This document shows, in pieces, positions 60,600 through 64,000 of a DNA stretch of 64,000 nt. The stretch lies in contig BJHW01000001.1 in assembly GCA_005405945.1 (NCBI GenBank), positions 6,386,001 to 6,450,000 on the forward strand, read 5' to 3'. The notes beneath the pieces were generated by a model, which was given only the letters and a program-made list of their open reading frames with translations, did not search any database and was not told the DNA's origin. Positions within the stretch are counted from its first letter, which is position 1; every line of letters begins with the position of its first letter. A program made the position numbers and the translations under genes. This DNA is from Streptomyces violaceusniger. Its GTDB lineage: Bacteria > Actinomycetota > Actinomycetes > Streptomycetales > Streptomycetaceae.

Positions 60600-60633
60600 C
60601 TTATACGGGTGCCGTCTTATACGGGTGCCGTTA
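60600..60633 (-). repeat. 16-bp tandem repeat with stop codons at the SulP gene end
   Basis: CTTATACGGGTGCCGT occurs at 60600-60615 and 60616-60631, next to the SulP stop. On the minus strand TAA occurs at 60631 (gene stop), 60617 and 60601. Two more diverged units lie further left (60556-60600). Confidence 0.88.
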
Positions 60634-62146
60634 CGCCGGGACCCGTTCCTCGATGGCGGCGCCCCGCTTGACCACCGCGTTGTGCCGCTCGGTCCAGGTG
60701 GCCAGCGCCATCTCGCAGGCGTGGTCCACATGGCGCAGCCCGGTCAGGTCGAGCTCCACCTCGCGCTCGCGGGCAGCCCCTCCAGCTCGTCCAGCAGCTT
60801 GGGCAGCCGCAGGAAGGTCGCGTTGCCGCGCACCCGCACGTGCAGGGGCTTGCCGGCGTCCTCGCGCCCGCTGACCTCGACATGCACATGCGAGGTCTCC
60901 CAGGCGGTCTTGACCACGGCCATCAGCAGACCGATGATCACGCCCTCGAACATATTGGTGATCACGATCGCGCCGGCGGTGACGAGCAGGATGATCGCCT
61001 CACCCCGGTGGGCCTTCCACAGCGGCACCAGGTCCTTGGTCGGGATCAGCTTCCAGCCCGCGTGCACCAGCACACCGGCGAGCGTCGCCACCGGGATGAC
61101 GCCCAGCGCCGAGGGAAAGAGCACCGCGAAGACCAGCAGCCACACACCGTGCAGCACCCGCGACGCCTTCGTCTTCGCACCGGCCTGGACATTGGCCGAG
61201 CTTCGCACGATCACCGCGGTCATCGGCAGCGCGCCGAGGACACCGCACACCGCGTTGCCCGCGCCCTGCGCCATCAGTTCCTTGTCGTAGTCGGTGCGCG
61301 GGCCGTCGTGCAGCCGGTCCACGGCCGCGGCGCTGAACAGGCTCTCGGCGGAGGCGATCAGCGTGAACGCGAGCACGGTGCCGATGACGCCCACCTCGGC
61401 GAGGGCCTGGAACTCACTGCCGCCGGGCGGCTGGATGGCGTCCAGCAGACCCTTGACCTCGACCCGCGCGATCGGCAGGTCGAAGATCGCGGTCGCGGCC
61501 GTGGCGAGTGCGACGGCCGCCAGCGGTGCGGGCAGCACCTTGGCGCCTTGGCGGAAGCGCGGCCACAGCACCAGGACGACGATCGTCCCGGCGCCCACGG
61601 CGACCGCCTTCAGGGCGTCCGCGGAACCGGCCACATCCCCGATGAGCCCCGGAATGCTGAAGATCTTGTCGAGCCCGCTGCTCGGGGCCTTGGCGTCGGC
61701 GAGCGCGTACAGCTGTCCGGCGATCAGCACCAGGCCGATGCCCGCGAGCATGCCCTGCACCACGGCGACGGAGATCGCCCGGAACCAGCGGCCGAAGCCG
61801 AGCGCGCCCATGGCCAGCTGTAGCAGTCCGGAGATGAGGACGAGGACGCCGAGCGCGGCGACGCCGTATTGCTCCACGGCCTCGTAGACCAGCACGGTCA
61901 GACCGGCGGCCGGGCCGGAGACCTGGAGACTGCTGCCCGGCAGGAAGCCGGTGACCAGCCCGCCGACGATGCCGGTGATCAGGCCGAGTTCGGCCGGCAC
62001 GCCGGAGGCGACCGCCACCCCCACGCACAGGGGACGGCCACCAGGAAGACGACGAGAGAAGCGGTGAAGTCGGCGCGGAAGGTTCCGGCGCCGGATGAGC
62101 CTGAGGTGCCTCCGGCACCACGGAAACGGTCAAGGAGATTTCGCAT
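60631..62146 (-). CDS. SulP-family transporter with STAS domain (two frameshifts)
   Basis: The central frame has about ten TM helices with SulP features: SGVPAELGLITGIVGGLV, SGPAAGLTVL, ASAESLFSAAAVDRL and NAVCGVLGALPMTAVIVRSS. The N-terminus (MRNLLDRFRGAGGT, then FRADFTASLVVFLVAVP) lies in another frame joined near 62023 by one missing C. The C-terminal STAS-like domain continues after a second shift near 60778 (EREVELDLTGLRHVDHACEM). The span is two bases short of a multiple of three. SulP proteins transport sulfate, bicarbonate or dicarboxylates. ATG 62146 has GGAGG 8 nt upstream. Confidence 0.88.
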
Positions 62147-62324
62147 GAGGGTTGCCTCCAGTGCGCCCCGTCACCGGCTCATGGGCAGGCGGGGGCACGG
62201 CATAGCGCTACGTCAGTGGGATCGATGGAATCGGTCGCTGGCGGTTGAGATCGCTTGCTGCGAGACGCGTGAAAAGCGTTGCGATGTGCGTGAGAGGGAC
62301 CGCCGGGCTACGACGGTTCAGCTC

Positions 62325-62711
62325 TCAGCAGCGGAAGATCTGGAGGAGGACGGGCAGTTCGCCCGATCTCGACACCGGAACGGCTTGCCGTCCGGTGACC
62401 GGTGTGGAGATGGCGGTGCGCGGCACCGGAACACCGGCATCGCAACCGCACACACATCCGTATTTGCCGCTCGGTGTGGGAGCGGAGAGCGGGGCCCTTC
62501 CGCGGAGCCCCTTGCAATCTTCGGATCCGTGCTCGCCGTGCGCGGATACCCATGACTCGGAGGTCGGGCGCGGCTCGGCCGGCGCGGTGGCACTGACCGT
62601 TTCGGGATGGACGACCTGCGCCGACGCGCAATCGGCCGCGATGAAGAGGGCGAGCAACACGGCAACCGCCGTTACCAGTGCGTGAGCGGTATGCCGGAGC
62701 GTCCTCACCAT
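62325..62711 (-). CDS. Secreted small protein of unknown function
   Basis: This 128-residue protein starts MVRTLRHTAHALVTAVAVLL and continues ALFIAADCASAQ, a signal peptide with likely cleavage near ASA-Q. The mature part is polar with several cysteines (EDCKGL, YGCVCGCD, IFRC). GGGAAGGGGG precedes the ATG at 62711. No domain was recognised. It is divergent from proC and follows SulP upstream on the same strand after a 178-bp gap. Confidence 0.6.
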   Translation of the reverse strand: MVRTLRHTAHALVTAVAVLLALFIAADCASAQVVHPETVSATAPAEPRPTSESWVSAHGEHGSEDCKGLRGRAPLSAPTPSGKYGCVCGCDAGVPVPRTAISTPVTGRQAVPVSRSGELPVLLQIFRC

Positions 62712-62773
62712 CGCCCCCTTCCCGTACGTATAGACACCGACCCCTATTGTGTCCATGAGACTGTGACCGTTTG

Positions 62774-62796
62774 CAAGTCGATATGTAACCGACTTG
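62774..62796. promoter_or_regulatory. Inverted repeat CAAGTCG-N9-CGACTTG
   Basis: A perfect 7-bp inverted repeat lies upstream of the secreted-protein gene (62711, minus) and of proC (63021, plus). It could be an operator for either gene. Confidence 0.5.
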
Positions 62797-62887
62797 TGAA
62801 CTCGGAGTCATCGAACAGGACTGTTTGGCTCCGAGCGCCCTGGTTGGCGCGGGCGCAAAGCCGCCTCCCCCTCGCGCCGGAGGGCGT

Positions 62888-62936
62888 GTAAAAATTAATT
62901 CATCGAACGACGAATAAGAAATTCATAAACGCCAGG
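62888..62936. promoter_or_regulatory. AT-rich block upstream of proC
   Basis: This 49-bp stretch is about two-thirds A+T in a chromosome of over 70% GC. It contains AATTAATTCATCGAACG and AAATTCAT, a repeated AATTCAT 22 bp apart. It may be a regulatory site (for example a BldC-like direct repeat) or promoter DNA. The gap 62712-63020 has no gene. Confidence 0.45.
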
Positions 62937-63020
62937 GGGAATGCGCCACCCGTGCGAGGATGGCGGAGAACACCTACGCAGCACCCGCACGAGCCGCACA
63001 GGCATGAGGAGAGCCGCACC

Positions 63021-63830
63021 ATGACGGAGAAGGTCGCCGTGCTGGGCACGGGAAAGATCGGCGAAGCCCTTCTCAGCGGAATGATCCGAGGCGGCTGGTC
63101 GCCGTCCGACCTGCTGGTCACGGCCCGCCGCCCCGAGCGCGCCGAGGAGCTCCGGTCGCGCTACGGCGTCGAGGCCGTCTCCAACGCCGAGGCCGCCAAG
63201 GCCGCCGACACCCTCATCCTCACCGTCAAACCGCAGGACATGGGCGCCCTGCTCGATGAGCTCGCCCCGCACGTCCCCGCCGACCGGCTGGTCGTCTCCG
63301 GCGCCGCCGGCATCCCCACCTCCTTCTTCGAGGCGCGCCTGGCCGCCGGCACCCCGGTGGTCCGGGTCATGACCAACACCCCGGCGCTGGTCGACGAGGC
63401 CATGTCCGTCATCTCGGCGGGCAGCCACGCCACCGAGGAGCACCTCGCCCACACCGAGGCGATCTTCGGCGGCGTCGGCAAGACGCTGCGCGTCCCCGAG
63501 TCCCAGCAGGACGCCGCGACCGCGCTCTCCGGCTCCGGCCCGGCCTACTTCTACTTCCTCGTCGAGGCGATGACCGACGCCGGCATCCTGCTGGGCCTGC
63601 CCCGCGACAAGGCCCATGACCTGATCGTCCAGGCGGCCATCGGCGCGGCGGTGATGCTGCGCGACAGCGATCAGCACCCGGTCAAGCTGCGCGAGGCCGT
63701 GACCTCCCCGGCGGGCACCACCATCAACGCCATCCGCGAGCTGGAGAGCCACGGGGTGCGCGCCGCGCTGATCGCCGCGCTGGAGGCGGCCCGCGACCGC
63801 AGCCGCGAGCTCGCCTCCGGCAACAGCTGA
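63021..63830 (+). CDS. proC: Pyrroline-5-carboxylate reductase ProC
   Basis: This 269-residue enzyme makes proline from pyrroline-5-carboxylate with NAD(P)H. It has the Rossmann motif VLGTGKIGEALLSG, VKPQDM, the central RVMTNTPALV and the C-terminal signature (SGSGPAYFYFLVEAM, then TSPAGTTINAIRELE). Length is normal. The ATG at 63021 has GAGGAGAG upstream. It is convergent with trpS. Confidence 0.95.
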   Translation: MTEKVAVLGTGKIGEALLSGMIRGGWSPSDLLVTARRPERAEELRSRYGVEAVSNAEAAKAADTLILTVKPQDMGALLDELAPHVPADRLVVSGAAGIPTSFFEARLAAGTPVVRVMTNTPALVDEAMSVISAGSHATEEHLAHTEAIFGGVGKTLRVPESQQDAATALSGSGPAYFYFLVEAMTDAGILLGLPRDKAHDLIVQAAIGAAVMLRDSDQHPVKLREAVTSPAGTTINAIRELESHGVRAALIAALEAARDRSRELASGNS

Positions 63831-63840
63831 CGGAGGGCCG

Positions 63841-63900
63841 CTCCGCTCAGGCGGGAGTCGCTCCGCTCAGGCGGGAGCCGCGCAGCTCAGGCGGGTGGCA
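63841..63900 (-). repeat. 20-bp tandem repeat of the trpS 3' end with stop codon
   Basis: On the minus strand the gene end CCCGCCTGAG recurs twice downstream with a 20-bp spacing. TGA occurs at 63887 (real stop), 63867 and 63847. Confidence 0.9.
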
Positions 63901-64000
63901 GCAGCCCGACCGCCGCATACGCCTCGTCCACCCGGGGCCGGGCCAGCCCACGCGCCCGCTCGGCCCCGGCCCGCAGCACCCCGTCCACATACGACGGATC
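63887..64000 (-). CDS. trpS: Tryptophanyl-tRNA synthetase, C-terminal fragment
   Basis: The last 37 codons read DPSYVDGVLRAGAERARGLA, then RPRVDEAYAAVGLLPPA, before TGA at 63887-63889. The pattern of DP-Y-V, the GA-RAR motif and a short C-terminal helix is that of class I tryptophanyl-tRNA synthetase C-termini. Most of the gene lies beyond the window. It is convergent with proC. Confidence 0.75.
   Translation of the reverse strand, partial: DPSYVDGVLRAGAERARGLARPRVDEAYAAVGLLPPA

Overview
The window is very GC-rich actinobacterial chromosome, almost certainly Streptomyces. The evidence is the near-universal G/C third codon positions, a GlnR and a sigE-cseA-cseB-cseC operon of Streptomyces type, WhiJ-like XRE/DUF397/ATPase genes, rare TTA codons and many leaderless promoters. 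No tRNA, rRNA, CRISPR array or intact transposase was seen.

Layout. 0-20.5 kb is a conserved core block: the end of dtd, a YgfZ-type protein, the nickel regulator Nur, a nitrobindin-like protein, a DsrE protein, a sulfurtransferase operon behind a cysteine-containing leader peptide, an LmeA-like protein, a MoaD-like carrier, a heterodimeric ABC exporter, glnR, a LacI regulator, an HtrA protease with its two-component system, and a second LmeA-like protein. 20.6-37.5 kb looks accessory: an RRM protein, an Old Yellow Enzyme, three TetR genes each facing a target with visible operators, a small peptide gene overlapping a PIMT-like methyltransferase between hairpin repeats, a WhiJ-like regulatory set, a candidate small RNA, a NACHT NTPase, an M23 peptidase, a DHA2 exporter and an AraC/VOC pair. 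37.5-64 kb is a second core block: cseC-cseB-cseA-sigE, mutY, disA, radA, a sigma-like/BACON membrane fusion, a Ppx/GppA phosphatase, a TIM-barrel protein with TetR, ilvD, two paralogous Ser/Thr kinases with beta-propellers, an SH3b protein, a SulP transporter, proC and the end of trpS.

Themes. (1) At least eleven genes have their last codons plus stop codon copied just downstream, usually in tandem, which gives arrays of reserve stop codons. (2) Thirteen breaks in ten otherwise good genes each look like one missing base in or beside a G/C run, and the gene lengths agree with this, so they are probably sequence errors and the genes are annotated as single frameshifted CDSs. (3) Thirteen genes have a TANNNT-like -10 box ending 6-7 nt before the start codon, which indicates leaderless mRNAs. 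(4) Envelope-stress circuits recur: SigE/CseABC, an HtrA-RR-HK operon with an 11-bp-spaced operator, the sigma-like/BACON fusion and c-di-AMP synthesis.

The best candidate for something new is the 39-residue peptide gene that overlaps a PIMT-like methyltransferase (23.7-24.9 kb), a layout resembling imiditide RiPP loci. The stop-codon duplications are the most unusual DNA-level pattern.
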